Shown: positions 8,483 through 17,376 of the stretch, piece after piece
How the letters are laid out: each line of letters opens with the position of its first letter
Position numbering within the stretch: the first letter of the stretch is position 1
Source of the DNA: Sphingomonadaceae bacterium
GTDB lineage: Bacteria > Pseudomonadota > Alphaproteobacteria > Sphingomonadales > Sphingomonadaceae
Direction: 5' to 3'
Assembly: GCA_030147805.1 (NCBI GenBank)
Contig: JASBUR010000034.1
Coordinates: 1 to 37,570 of the forward strand
Length of the DNA: 37,570 nucleotides
The notes under the pieces: model-generated
The model's input: only the letters and a program-made list of their open reading frames with translations
Told to the model about the DNA's origin: nothing
Databases searched by the model: none
Position numbers and translations under genes: made by a program

Positions 8483-10117
8483 TTGCACAGACGTGATTTC
8501 ATCGCCCTGATGGGCCTCGGCATCGGTGGCGCCGTCGTGCCGTCGATCTTCGGCAAGGCGGTCGCCGCGGAGCAGCTGCTCGGTGCGCTCGACGTCGCGT
8601 TCAAGAAGCGGCTTGCCGACGCCGGGCTGAACGCGGCGACCGCCGCGGGCTGCAGCTATTGCGACGTCCGCGTCGGCCGCTACCTGCGTCAGTTCGTCAT
8701 CACCCGCGACGCGCATATCGAGAATGTCGTCAACACCGAGTCGACCGGCGTCGGCATCCGCGTTCTCGCGGGTGGCGCCTGGGGGTTCGCGGCGACCAAC
8801 GACCTGACGCCCGAGGGCGTGGCGACCGCGGCGCGGCAGGCGGCAGCGATCGCCAAGGCCAATGCCAAGAGCCAGACGTCGCCGGTGCAGCTGGCGCCGA
8901 CGCCGGGCCTTGGCGAGGTGTCGTGGAAGACGCCGATCAAGAAGAACTCGATGGAGGTGCCGCTCAAGGACAAGGCCGACCTGCTGCTGCAGGTCAATGC
9001 CGCGGCGCTCGGCGCCGGCGCCAATTTCGTCAACTCGCTGCTCTTCCTCGTCAACGAGCAGAAATATTTCGCCAGCACCGACGGGTCGTACATCGACCAG
9101 GACGTGCATCGCATCTGGGCGCCGATGACGGTGACCGCGATCGACAAGGCGACCGGCAAGTTCCGCACCCGCGACGGCCTGTCGGCGCCGATGGGCCTCG
9201 GCTTCGAATATCTCGACGGCGACAAGGCGCAGAAGTACGTCTCGCCCAACGGCGTCGTGAACTACGGCATGTCCTACGACATGAAGGAGGATGCTGTCGC
9301 CGCGGCGCGCCAGGCGCGCGAGAAGCTGAGCGCCCCGTCGGTGAAGCCCGGCAAATACGACCTCGTGCTCGATCCGTCGCACACCTGGCTCACCATCCAC
9401 GAATCGGTCGGCCACCCGCTCGAGCTCGATCGCGTGCTCGGTTACGAAGCCAATTTCGCCGGCACCAGCTTCGCGACGATGGACAAGCGCGACGCGCGCT
9501 TCCAGTACGGCAGTCCGCTGGTCAACCTCACTGCCGACAAGATCGCACCGGGCAGCCTCGGCGGCGTCGGTTACGATGACGAGGGCGTGAAGACCAAGAA
9601 GTGGGACCTGATCCGCGACGGCAAGCTCGTCGACTATCAGACGATCCGTGACCAGGCGCATATCGTCGGCAAGACGGAGTCGGACGGCTGCTGCTACGCC
9701 GACAGCTGGTCGAGCGTGCAGTTCCAGCGCATGGCGAACGTCTCGCTCGAGGCCGGCAAATCGAAGCTGTCGGTCGCCGACATGATCAAGGACGTCGAGA
9801 ACGGCATCTACATCGTCGGCGACGGTTCCTTCTCGATCGACCAGCAGCGCTACAATGCGCAGTTCGGCGGCCAGCTGTTCTACGAGATCAAGAACGGCCA
9901 GATCACCCGGATGCTCGAGGACGTCGCCTACCAGATGCGCACGCCCGAGTTCTGGGCCGCCTGCTCGGCGATCTGCGACGCCAGCGACTACCGCCTCGGC
10001 GGCTCGTTCTTCGACGGCAAGGGGCAGCCCAGCCAGTCGTCGGCGGTGTCGCACGGCTCGTCCACTGCGCGCTTCAACGGCATCAACGTCATCAACACCG
10101 CCCGCTCGCTCGGCTGA
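8483..10117 (+). CDS. tldD: Tat-exported TldD-family metalloprotease
   Basis: The protein has 544 residues from the TTG at 8483, chosen because GGAG sits 6 nt upstream; an in-frame GTG at 8471 has no such site. The start gives a twin-arginine signal, RRDFIALMG followed by a hydrophobic stretch and AVAAE, so the protein should leave the cytoplasm folded. The HESVGH sequence (about residues 306-311) is the HExxxH zinc-binding helix of TldD peptidases, which act as heterodimers with TldE on unfolded peptides. In E. coli TldD a C-terminal Cys in a CGK.GQ motif is the third metal ligand; here the matching segment reads FFDGKGQP with Asp511. The known E. coli enzyme is cytoplasmic, so export is notable. 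It is the first gene of an eight-gene operon. Confidence 0.88.
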   Translation: MHRRDFIALMGLGIGGAVVPSIFGKAVAAEQLLGALDVAFKKRLADAGLNAATAAGCSYCDVRVGRYLRQFVITRDAHIENVVNTESTGVGIRVLAGGAWGFAATNDLTPEGVATAARQAAAIAKANAKSQTSPVQLAPTPGLGEVSWKTPIKKNSMEVPLKDKADLLLQVNAAALGAGANFVNSLLFLVNEQKYFASTDGSYIDQDVHRIWAPMTVTAIDKATGKFRTRDGLSAPMGLGFEYLDGDKAQKYVSPNGVVNYGMSYDMKEDAVAAARQAREKLSAPSVKPGKYDLVLDPSHTWLTIHESVGHPLELDRVLGYEANFAGTSFATMDKRDARFQYGSPLVNLTADKIAPGSLGGVGYDDEGVKTKKWDLIRDGKLVDYQTIRDQAHIVGKTESDGCCYADSWSSVQFQRMANVSLEAGKSKLSVADMIKDVENGIYIVGDGSFSIDQQRYNAQFGGQLFYEIKNGQITRMLEDVAYQMRTPEFWAACSAICDASDYRLGGSFFDGKGQPSQSSAVSHGSSTARFNGINVINTARSLG

Positions 10118-10134
10118 TCCGGAGATATCCCAAG

Positions 10135-11469
10135 ATGACCATTCTCACCGAAGAGCAGGCGCGTGCGATCCTCACCAAGGTGGTGGCGATGTCGAAGGCC
10201 GACGAGTGCACCGCGCAGCTGACCGGCTCGACCAACGGCAACATCCGCTTCGCGCTCAACAACGTCTCGACGAGCGGCATCGTCGACGACAGCGAGCTCG
10301 GCGTCCAGGTGGCGTACGGCAAGCGCGTCGGCATCGCCACGATCAACCAGTTCGACGACGCCTCGCTCGAGCGCGTGGTGCGTCGCGCCGAGGATCTCGC
10401 CAGGCTGGCGCCCGAGAATCCCGAGTTCGTGCCCGCGGTCGCCAAGCAGGCTTACAAGCCGACCGACACCTTCAGCCCGACCACCGCGGCGATCACCCCG
10501 GAATATCGCGCCAAGGTCGCGGCGGACTCGATCACGCCGTGCAAGAACGAGAAGCTGATCGCCGCCGGCTTCCTGCAGGACGGCCAGAGCTTCGTCGCCT
10601 TCGCCAATTCGAACGGCAACTTCGGCTACCAGCGCGCCACCAGCCTCGACTATACCTGCACCGTCCGCACCGAGGACGGCCGCGGCTCGGGCTGGGTCGG
10701 CCGTAACCTGCAGGATTCGACCAGCTTCGATGCCGGCGACGAGGTGCAGACGGCGATGCGCAAGGCGGCGGCATCGGCCGACGCCAAGGCGCTCGAGCCG
10801 GGCAAGTACACCGTCATCCTCGAGCCCGCGGCGGCGGCGGGCCTCGTGTCGTTCATGATGAACTTCTTCGACGCGCGACAGGCGGACGAAGGCCGCAGCT
10901 TCCTGTCGAAGAAGGGCGGCGGCAACAAGATCGGCGAGCAGGTCTACGACCCGCGCGTCAACATCTACGCCGACCCCTGGGCACCGGGCGCCGCGGTGAT
11001 GCCGTGGGATAGCGACGGGCTGGCGCGCGAGCGCACGCCGATCGTCGAGAACGGCAAGGTCATGAACCTCGATTATTCGCGCTACTGGGCGCAGAAGCAG
11101 GGCAAGCGCGCCGTCGGCACGCCGGGCAATCTGCTGATGTCGGGCGGCACCAAGTCGACCGCCGAGCTGATCGCCGGCACGCAGCGCGGCATCCTCGTCA
11201 CGCGCACCTGGTACATCCGCATGGTCGATCCGCAGACCGTGCTGCTGACCGGCCTGACGCGCGACGGGACCTTCTACATCGAGAACGGCCAGATCAAATA
11301 TCCGGTGAAGAATTTCCGCTTCAACGAGTCGCCGGTGATCATGCTCAACAACATCGATGAACTCGGCAAGCCGGTGCGCGTCGCGGGCGACGAGTCCAGC
11401 TTCGTGATGGTGCTGCCGCCGATGCGGCTGCGCGACTTCACCTTCACCTCGCTGTCGGACGCGGTCTGA
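10135..11469 (+). CDS. TldE/PmbA-family partner subunit
   Basis: A 444-residue member of the TldD/PmbA family without the HExxxH motif, as expected for the non-metal TldE half of the heterodimer. It begins MTILTEEQARAILTK and has the family N-terminal domain (RFALNNVSTSGIVDDSELG) and the C-terminal barrel (GILVTRTWYIRMVDPQTVLL, then TRDGTFYIENG). The start has GGAG 10 nt upstream and lies 17 bp behind tldD. There is no signal peptide although its partner has a Tat signal. Either it is carried out with TldD as a Tat hitchhiker, or the two do not meet. Confidence 0.85.
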   Translation: MTILTEEQARAILTKVVAMSKADECTAQLTGSTNGNIRFALNNVSTSGIVDDSELGVQVAYGKRVGIATINQFDDASLERVVRRAEDLARLAPENPEFVPAVAKQAYKPTDTFSPTTAAITPEYRAKVAADSITPCKNEKLIAAGFLQDGQSFVAFANSNGNFGYQRATSLDYTCTVRTEDGRGSGWVGRNLQDSTSFDAGDEVQTAMRKAAASADAKALEPGKYTVILEPAAAAGLVSFMMNFFDARQADEGRSFLSKKGGGNKIGEQVYDPRVNIYADPWAPGAAVMPWDSDGLARERTPIVENGKVMNLDYSRYWAQKQGKRAVGTPGNLLMSGGTKSTAELIAGTQRGILVTRTWYIRMVDPQTVLLTGLTRDGTFYIENGQIKYPVKNFRFNESPVIMLNNIDELGKPVRVAGDESSFVMVLPPMRLRDFTFTSLSDAV

Positions 11470-11480
11470 TCGGGGGACAG

Positions 11481-12179
11481 GTGACGCGCGCAGAATTCCT
11501 GCGCTGGATGACGGGAGGCCTCGCCGGCGCGTTGCTGGCGGGGCCCGCCCGCGCGGCGGCGCCGGCCTATGATTTCTGGTTCACGCGCTTGAAATATGAC
11601 TCGGGCGACTGGGACGTCGACGCGCGCATGCCGTCGAACATCATCACCTCGCTCGTCGATTACACCAATTTGCGCGTCGACACGAAGGAACATGTGGTCG
11701 AACTCGCCGATCCCAAGATGCTCGTCGCGCCTTTCTGCTATCTGGCGGGGCACAAGCTCGTCGAGTTCAACCCCGACGAACGGCGCAACTTCGAACGCTA
11801 TGTGCGGAGCGGCGGCTTCGTCTTCGTCGACGACTGCAACCACGACATCGACGGCCTGTTCGCCAAGTCGTTCGAGCGGCAGATGGCGTCGATCTTCGGC
11901 GCCGGCGCGCTCAAGAAGCTGCCGCCGAAACATCCGATCTACCGCAGCTTCTTCACGTTCGACGGGCCGCCGGCCACGTCGTTCGAACTGAACGGCTGGG
12001 GTGACGATCTCGTCCACGACTACATCAAGGGCATCGAGATCGGCGGCCGGCTCAACCTGCTCTACAGCAACAAGGATTACGGCTGCGAGTGGGATTACGA
12101 CTGGCGCAACAAGCGCTTCCTTGCCGAAGACAACACCAAGTTCGGGGTCAATATCGTCATGTACGCGCTAACCGCATGA
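11481..12179 (+). CDS. DUF4159 domain exported protein
   Basis: The protein has 232 residues from a GTG start with a GGGGGA ribosome site. A hydrophobic N-terminus (WMTGGLAGALLAGPARAAA) looks like a signal peptide. The rest matches what I know of DUF4159: FWFTRLKYDSGDWDVD near the start, then VELADPKMLVAPFCYLAGH and VRSGGFVFVDDCNHD, and a late GCEWDYDWRNKRFL segment. DUF4159 has a GATase/ThuA-like Rossmann fold without a described enzymatic activity. It is often encoded with MoxR, DUF58 and BatA genes. Its stop overlaps the moxR start in ATGA, so translation is probably coupled. Confidence 0.8.
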   Translation: MTRAEFLRWMTGGLAGALLAGPARAAAPAYDFWFTRLKYDSGDWDVDARMPSNIITSLVDYTNLRVDTKEHVVELADPKMLVAPFCYLAGHKLVEFNPDERRNFERYVRSGGFVFVDDCNHDIDGLFAKSFERQMASIFGAGALKKLPPKHPIYRSFFTFDGPPATSFELNGWGDDLVHDYIKGIEIGGRLNLLYSNKDYGCEWDYDWRNKRFLAEDNTKFGVNIVMYALTA

Positions 12180-13171
12180 ACCAGCCCGTCACCGAAGCGC
12201 AGATCGAGGCGCGCCTGTCGCGCCTCGGCGCCCTCAAGGCCGCGATCGCGCAGGCCGTCGTCGGCCAGGAAGACGTCGTCGAGCAGCTGCTCATCGGCCT
12301 GTTCGCCGGCGGGCATTGCCTGCTCGAAGGCGTGCCCGGCCTCGGCAAGACCTTGCTGGTGCGCTCGCTCGGCCAGGCGCTCGAGCTCGACTTCCGCCGC
12401 GTCCAGTTCACCCCCGACCTGATGCCGAGCGACATCCTCGGCACCGAACTTCTCGAGGAGGACCACGGCACCGGGCACCGCCATTTCCGCTTCCAGAAGG
12501 GGCCGGTGTTCACCAACCTGCTGCTCGCCGACGAGCTGAACCGCACGCCGCCCAAGACGCAGGCGGCGCTGCTCGAGGCGATGCAGGAAAAGACCGTCAG
12601 CTACGCCGGCCAGACGCACGAGCTGCCGAAGCCGTTCTTCGTGCTGGCGACGCAGAACCCACTCGAGCAGGCCGGCACCTTCCCGCTGCCCGAGGCGCAG
12701 CTCGATCGCTTCCTCCTGCACATCCGTGTCGACTATCCGACCGAGGCCGAGGAGCTGGCGATCATCTCGCAGACCACCGGCAACCGCCCGGGCGAGGTAC
12801 CGCAGGTGATGACCGGCGCCGACATCCTCGCACTGCAGGGCTGGGTCCGCGACGTCCATGTCGGCGACGACCTCATGATCTGGGTGGCGCGCCTCGTCCG
12901 CGCCAGCCGGCCGAGCGCTTCGTCGCCCGAGGAGGTACGGAAGTACGTCCGCTGGGGCGCCGGCCCTCGCGCCGGCCAGTCGCTGGTGCTCGCCGCCAAG
13001 GCGCGCGCGCTGCTGCACGGGCGGCTCGCCGCGACGCGCGACGACGTCATCGCGCTCGCGGCGCCGGTGATGCGGCACCGCTTCCTGCTGTCGTTCGCGG
13101 CCGAGGCCGAGGGCCGCAGCGCCGACGATGTCGTCGCAGCCTTGCTGCGCGGCGTGCCGTACCCCGCCTGA
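12176..13171 (+). CDS. MoxR-family AAA+ ATPase
   Basis: The protein has 331 residues. Walker A is GVPGLGKT (residues 52-59), Walker B is LLLADE (about 115-120), and the sensor region is VLATQNPLEQAGTFPLPEAQ followed by LDRFLL. These are diagnostic for the MoxR family, which works with von Willebrand A proteins in assembly, metal insertion or activation of partner complexes. The ATG at 12176 is chosen because it overlaps the DUF4159 stop; the frame extends upstream only inside that gene. The DUF58 gene follows after 19 bp, the usual MoxR/vWA pairing. Confidence 0.92.
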   Translation: MNQPVTEAQIEARLSRLGALKAAIAQAVVGQEDVVEQLLIGLFAGGHCLLEGVPGLGKTLLVRSLGQALELDFRRVQFTPDLMPSDILGTELLEEDHGTGHRHFRFQKGPVFTNLLLADELNRTPPKTQAALLEAMQEKTVSYAGQTHELPKPFFVLATQNPLEQAGTFPLPEAQLDRFLLHIRVDYPTEAEELAIISQTTGNRPGEVPQVMTGADILALQGWVRDVHVGDDLMIWVARLVRASRPSASSPEEVRKYVRWGAGPRAGQSLVLAAKARALLHGRLAATRDDVIALAAPVMRHRFLLSFAAEAEGRSADDVVAALLRGVPYPA

Positions 13172-13190
13172 CGGCGGCGGCGACCTCGCG

Positions 13191-14075
13191 ATGGCCCATG
13201 ACCTGATCCCCCCGGGGGTGCGCAGCCGGCTCAAGAGCCTGCGGCTGACCTCGCGGCGCGCCGTCGGCGCGCAGGGGATCGGCGCGCATACCAGCCGCAG
13301 CCGCGGGACGGGGCTCGAGTTCGCGCAGTACCGCGCCTACGAGCAGGGCGACGAGCCGCGGCAGATCGACTGGAAGCTCTACGCCCGATCGGACAAGTTC
13401 TTCGTGCGGGAGGCGGAGCGCGAGAGTCCGCTGGCGCTGTGGATCCTCATCGATGCCAGCGCCTCGATGGCGCAGGCGGACGGCGCGCGGCCCGGCTGGT
13501 CGCGGCTCGATGCGGCGAAGGCGCTTGCCGCCTGCCTTGCCGAGCTGGCGATCGCGCAGGGCGACCGCTTCGGGCTGATCGCGCTCCACGCGGACGGGCT
13601 GCGCATGGTCGCGCCGGGGTCGGGGCCGCGGCACCGCGACCGGCTGCTCATCGAGCTCCATGCGCTGTCGGCCAGCGGCGGCTTTCCCGACCCGGCGCGG
13701 CTGGCGCCTTTGTGGGAGCGTATCGGCGCGCAGGACCTCGTGGTCATGCTCGGCGATTTCTTCGACGAGGCCGGCGTCGCGCTCGTCGAGCGGCTCGCGG
13801 CGGCGCGGCGCGAGACGCTGGCGGTCCAGCTGCTGACCGTCGAGGAGCGCGACTTCCCCTTCGAGGGCGGCCACCGCTTCCGCGATCCCGAGACCGACGC
13901 GGAGCTGCTCGGCGACGGCACCGCGCTGCGCGCCGACTTCATCCAGCGCTTCGCCGACGCGCGCGCGGCGCTGCAGGCCAGGTTCGACGCGGCCGGCATT
14001 CGCCACGCGACCTATGTGCTCGATGAAGAGGTCGACGCGCCGCTGCGGCAGCTGTTCGGCCGGCGGCTCGCCTGA
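13191..14075 (+). CDS. DUF58 / von Willebrand factor A-like protein
   Basis: The protein has 294 residues. The DUF58 signature is RAYEQGDEPRQIDWK (residues 48-62), directly followed by a vWA domain with an intact metal-ion-dependent adhesion motif, DASAS (D88, S90, S92). No membrane segment is evident, so it is probably cytoplasmic or attached to the membrane face by partners. MoxR ATPases and DUF58 proteins are commonly encoded as pairs. The ATG at 13191 is preferred over an earlier in-frame ATG inside moxR. The stop overlaps the next start in TGATG. Confidence 0.88.
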   Translation: MAHDLIPPGVRSRLKSLRLTSRRAVGAQGIGAHTSRSRGTGLEFAQYRAYEQGDEPRQIDWKLYARSDKFFVREAERESPLALWILIDASASMAQADGARPGWSRLDAAKALAACLAELAIAQGDRFGLIALHADGLRMVAPGSGPRHRDRLLIELHALSASGGFPDPARLAPLWERIGAQDLVVMLGDFFDEAGVALVERLAAARRETLAVQLLTVEERDFPFEGGHRFRDPETDAELLGDGTALRADFIQRFADARAALQARFDAAGIRHATYVLDEEVDAPLRQLFGRRLA

Positions 14076-15205
14076 TGCTGGCGCTGCTGCTTCCCGTCGG
14101 GCTGTTCGCGCTCGCTGCGCTGGCGCTGCCCGCGCTCATCCATCTCGCGCGGCGCAGCGAGGACCGGCGTACCGATTTCGCGGCGCTGCGCTGGCTGAGC
14201 GAGAAGCCCAAGCCGCGCCAGCGGCTGCGTTTCGACGAATGGCCGCTGCTGCTGCTCCGGCTGCTGCTGCTGGCGCTCGTCGCGCTCTGGCTGGCGCGGC
14301 CCGCGCTGCGCGACGAGGCCGACGCGCGGTCGTGGATCGTCGCGGTGCCGGGCGTCGACATCGCGGAGGCGCGCGACGCCGCGTCGGACGACGCGGAGAT
14401 CCGCTGGCTGGCGCCGGACTTCCCGGCGGCCGACCGGCCGGCGCCGGCGGCGCCGCAACCCGTCGCGAGCCTGCTTCGCGAGCTCGACGCGCAATTGCCG
14501 GCCGGCGCGGCCCTGACGGTGCTGCTGCCCGAACGCTTGTCGGGTCTCGACGGTGAGCGGCTGCGTCTCGCGCGCCAGGTCGACTGGCAGGTCGCGCCCG
14601 GTGCGATGGCAGCGCCGCGGCGCGGGCTTCCGCCGCCGCCGGTGCTCGCCGTCCGCCACGCGCCCGACCAGGCGGCGAGCCTGCGCTATCTGCGCGCCGC
14701 GGCGGTGGCCTGGCAGTCACCGGACCAGCCGCTCGGCTACAGCGCAGCGGGCCTCGACGCGCCGCTTCCCGATCGTCGCAGCGTGCTCGTGTGGCTCGCG
14801 CCGGGGCGCTTGCCGGCAGCCGTGACCGACTGGATCGAGCGCGGTGGCACCGCGCTGGTCGGCGCCGACACCGATCTCGAAGCGGCGGACGGCGCCGGCG
14901 GCGCGCTGGCCGAGGAGCGGGTGCTGGGGCGCGGCCGCCTGCTGCGGCTGACGGCGCCGCTCACCCCCGCCGCGATGCCGCAGCTGCTCGAGCCCGACTT
15001 TCCGCGGCAGCTACAGGCGGTGCTGGCGGTTCCCGCCGCCCCGCCCTCGTCGGCGCGCGCCGTCGACGTCGCCCCGCTCGCCGGCGGCGCCAGCTACCCG
15101 CGTGCGGCGCGCGAGCTTCAGCCCTGGCTGGCGCTGCTGATCGCGGCGCTGCTGTTCGTCGAGCGGTGGGTGGCGACGCGCCGCGCCCGGCGGGTGGCGC
15201 CATGA
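14075..15205 (+). CDS. BatA-like membrane protein
   Basis: The protein has 376 residues. The N-terminus has two hydrophobic segments (LLPVGLFALAALALPALIHLARR, then LLLLRLLLLALVALWLARPAL after DEWP), the double-transmembrane module known from BatA/BatB aerotolerance proteins. The loop carries the RRTDFAALRWL motif typical of that module. A third membrane segment (LALLIAALLFVERW) sits near the C-terminus. The region after the second segment should hold a vWA fold, but reads WIVAVPGVDIAEA, without a DxSxS metal site. A GATase-like stretch (WIERGGTALVGADT) follows. It is translationally coupled to both neighbours. Confidence 0.8.
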   Translation: MLALLLPVGLFALAALALPALIHLARRSEDRRTDFAALRWLSEKPKPRQRLRFDEWPLLLLRLLLLALVALWLARPALRDEADARSWIVAVPGVDIAEARDAASDDAEIRWLAPDFPAADRPAPAAPQPVASLLRELDAQLPAGAALTVLLPERLSGLDGERLRLARQVDWQVAPGAMAAPRRGLPPPPVLAVRHAPDQAASLRYLRAAAVAWQSPDQPLGYSAAGLDAPLPDRRSVLVWLAPGRLPAAVTDWIERGGTALVGADTDLEAADGAGGALAEERVLGRGRLLRLTAPLTPAAMPQLLEPDFPRQLQAVLAVPAAPPSSARAVDVAPLAGGASYPRAARELQPWLALLIAALLFVERWVATRRARRVAP

Positions 15206-17376
15206 GCGGCGAGGCGCTTCTCGGGGCCTGGCTGCGACCGGTGCGGGCGCGAAGTCTGGCCGGCGACCTGTTGATCGGGCTCCCCGTCGCCGGCCTCGCC
15301 GGCGCGATTGTCTGGCGGCTTTTCGGGCTGACCCCGGCGGTTCTGGTCGCGGGGCTCGCCGTCCTCGCGGCTGCAGGGGTCGCCGGGCTTCGCCTGCGAC
15401 GCTACCATCCGCGCTGGCTCACGCGCCGGCTCGACACGCTGCGCGCCGACGCCGAAGACAGCGCCGCGCTGCTGCTCGCCGACGAGGCGACGCTCGGCCC
15501 GCTGCAGCGGCTCCAGCGCGCCCGCCTCGAGCGGCGGCTTGCCGGCGACGATGGCGCGATGCTCCGTCCGGCCTGGCCGTCGCGCCGCATCGGCGCCGCC
15601 TGGCTGGCCGGCGCCGCGGGGGTCCTGCTCGCCGTCCTGTTGCCCTCCCGCGCCACCGAGCCGGCGCTGGCGCCGGCGCAGGAGGGTATCACCGTTCCGC
15701 CGGGCGTGCCGAAGCTCGTCGCGCAGACGCTGCGGATCGTCCCGCCCGCCTACACCGGGCTGCCGGCGCGCGATGCGGCCAAGCTCGACGTTCGCGCGCC
15801 GCAGGGGTCTCGGCTCGCGTGGCGGCTGCGCTTCGACCCGCAGCCGGTGGCGGCGGCGCTGCTGTTCCATGACGGCAAGCGCACGCCGCTGCGCCGCGCC
15901 GGCGACGAATGGCTTGCCGAGCACCGGCTCGAGCGGTCGGTGCTGTATCGCGTCGTTCCCGAGGGCGGCGAGGGGCCGCCGCTGCCGCCGCTCCATCGGC
16001 TCGACGCCACGCCCGACACCCCGCCGCGGCTGCGCGTGATCGCGCCCGAGCGCAGCATCACCATCCTGACGCCGGGCCAGGCCGGCTGGCCGCTGCTGTT
16101 CGAGGCGACCGACGATTACGGCGTCGCCGCCGCCGGACAGCTGCGCATCACCGTCACCGAGGGCGAAGGCGAGAACATTACCGCGAAGGAGCGCACGCTG
16201 ACGCTCGCCGGCAGCGGCCCCGCGCGTCGCCGCCGCTTCGCGGTCCGTCTCGACCCGCAGGCGCTCGGGCTGGCGCGCGGCAACGATATCGTCGCCCAGC
16301 TGACCGTCCGCGACACGCGCAGTCCGTCGCCGCAGGTCGTGCGCGGGCCGAGCGTCATCCTGCGATGGCCGGCGCAGCTGGAGGTGGCGGGCGACGGCCT
16401 TGAAGGGCTCATGAAGAAGGTGCTGCCGGCCTATTTCCGCAGCCAGCGCCAGATCATCATCGACGCCGAGAAGCTGCTGCGCGAGCGGTCGCGCATCGAT
16501 GCGGAGACCTTCGCCGCGCGATCCGACAAGCTCGGCGTCGACCAGCGCCTGCTGCGGCTGCGCTACGGCCAGTTCATGGGCGAGGTCGCGGAGGGCGAGC
16601 CCGAGCCGCCGCCGACCAACGATGCACCGCCGAAGAGCGCCGGTGCCGACAGCGAGCCCGACGAAGAGGCCCACAGCGCCGACGACGGCCATGGCCACGC
16701 CACGCCCCCCGCCGCCGGCGGCGCGCCGGCGTTCGGCAATGTCGGCGACGTGATGGGCGCCTACGGGCACACGCACGACGAGTCGGAGGCAGCCACGCTG
16801 CTCGACCCCGAAACGCGCGCGATCCTGCGGCAGGCGCTCGACGAGATGTGGCAGTCCGAACTGCACCTGCGCCAGGGCGACCCGCGGCAGGCGCTGCCCT
16901 TCGCCTACAAGGCGCTCGGCTTCATCAAGCAGGTGCAGCAGTCGCAGCGCATCTACCTCGCCCGCGTCGGCCCGGAGCTGCCGCCGATCGACGAGACGCG
17001 GCGGATGACCGGCAAGCGCGAAGGATTGGCGCGCCGGCCGCTGCCGCCGGTGCCGCCGGCGAAGATCGACGCCGCGCCGGCCGAGGCCTGGGCGGCGCTC
17101 GCCGACCTGCCCGGTCGCGCCGAGGCGCCGCCGCCGCTCGATGCGCTCGAACGCTGGGTCGGCGCCAACGAGGCACGCGTCGCCGATCCGCTGGCGCTCG
17201 TCGCAGCGATCGATGCGGTACGTCAGGAGCCCGACTGCATTCCCTGCCGGGCCCGGCTGCGCGGCCTGATCTGGACGGCGCTGCCGCGCCCGCCGGCGCA
17301 GGTCCAGCGGCGCGACGCCGGCGACGCCGCCGGCCGCCGCTATCTCGACGCCCTGCGCCGCGGCGGCGGCCGATGA
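15202..17376 (+). CDS. DUF4175-like large membrane protein with His/Asp-rich segment
   Basis: The protein has 724 residues starting at the ATG that overlaps the preceding stop. Membrane segments lie near residues 19-65 (two passes) and about 130-147. The large external part begins with an Ig-like unit (LRIVPPAYTGLPARD) and a second beta unit (ATDDYGVAAAGQLRITVTEG). A helical part (LPAYFRSQRQIIIDAEKLL) follows. At about residues 480-530 a low-complexity linker holds HSADDGHGHA and YGHTHDESE, rich in possible metal ligands. A CIPC pair lies near residue 680. It resembles DUF4175 (TIGR02302) proteins. Function is unknown; presence in this operon suggests a membrane scaffold for the MoxR/DUF58 pair. 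Confidence 0.65.
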   Translation: MSGEALLGAWLRPVRARSLAGDLLIGLPVAGLAGAIVWRLFGLTPAVLVAGLAVLAAAGVAGLRLRRYHPRWLTRRLDTLRADAEDSAALLLADEATLGPLQRLQRARLERRLAGDDGAMLRPAWPSRRIGAAWLAGAAGVLLAVLLPSRATEPALAPAQEGITVPPGVPKLVAQTLRIVPPAYTGLPARDAAKLDVRAPQGSRLAWRLRFDPQPVAAALLFHDGKRTPLRRAGDEWLAEHRLERSVLYRVVPEGGEGPPLPPLHRLDATPDTPPRLRVIAPERSITILTPGQAGWPLLFEATDDYGVAAAGQLRITVTEGEGENITAKERTLTLAGSGPARRRRFAVRLDPQALGLARGNDIVAQLTVRDTRSPSPQVVRGPSVILRWPAQLEVAGDGLEGLMKKVLPAYFRSQRQIIIDAEKLLRERSRIDAETFAARSDKLGVDQRLLRLRYGQFMGEVAEGEPEPPPTNDAPPKSAGADSEPDEEAHSADDGHGHATPPAAGGAPAFGNVGDVMGAYGHTHDESEAATLLDPETRAILRQALDEMWQSELHLRQGDPRQALPFAYKALGFIKQVQQSQRIYLARVGPELPPIDETRRMTGKREGLARRPLPPVPPAKIDAAPAEAWAALADLPGRAEAPPPLDALERWVGANEARVADPLALVAAIDAVRQEPDCIPCRARLRGLIWTALPRPPAQVQRRDAGDAAGRRYLDALRRGGGR

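Noticed and set aside
8386..8496. 36-codon frame overlapping the tldD start, possible peptide substrate or leader peptide
   Set aside because: No ribosome site, arginine-rich non-specific translation and start inside the -10 region of the predicted promoter.
8417..10054. Long minus-strand open frame opposite tldD, and similar long frames opposite other genes
   Set aside because: They are the usual antisense frames of GC-rich coding sequence, with biased composition and no ribosome sites. The plus-strand products match known families.
14791..15201. N-terminal extension of the DUF4175-like protein
   Set aside because: The stretch lies inside the BatA-like gene in another frame and is alanine/arginine-rich noise; the ATGA-overlapping start at 15202 fits the operon.
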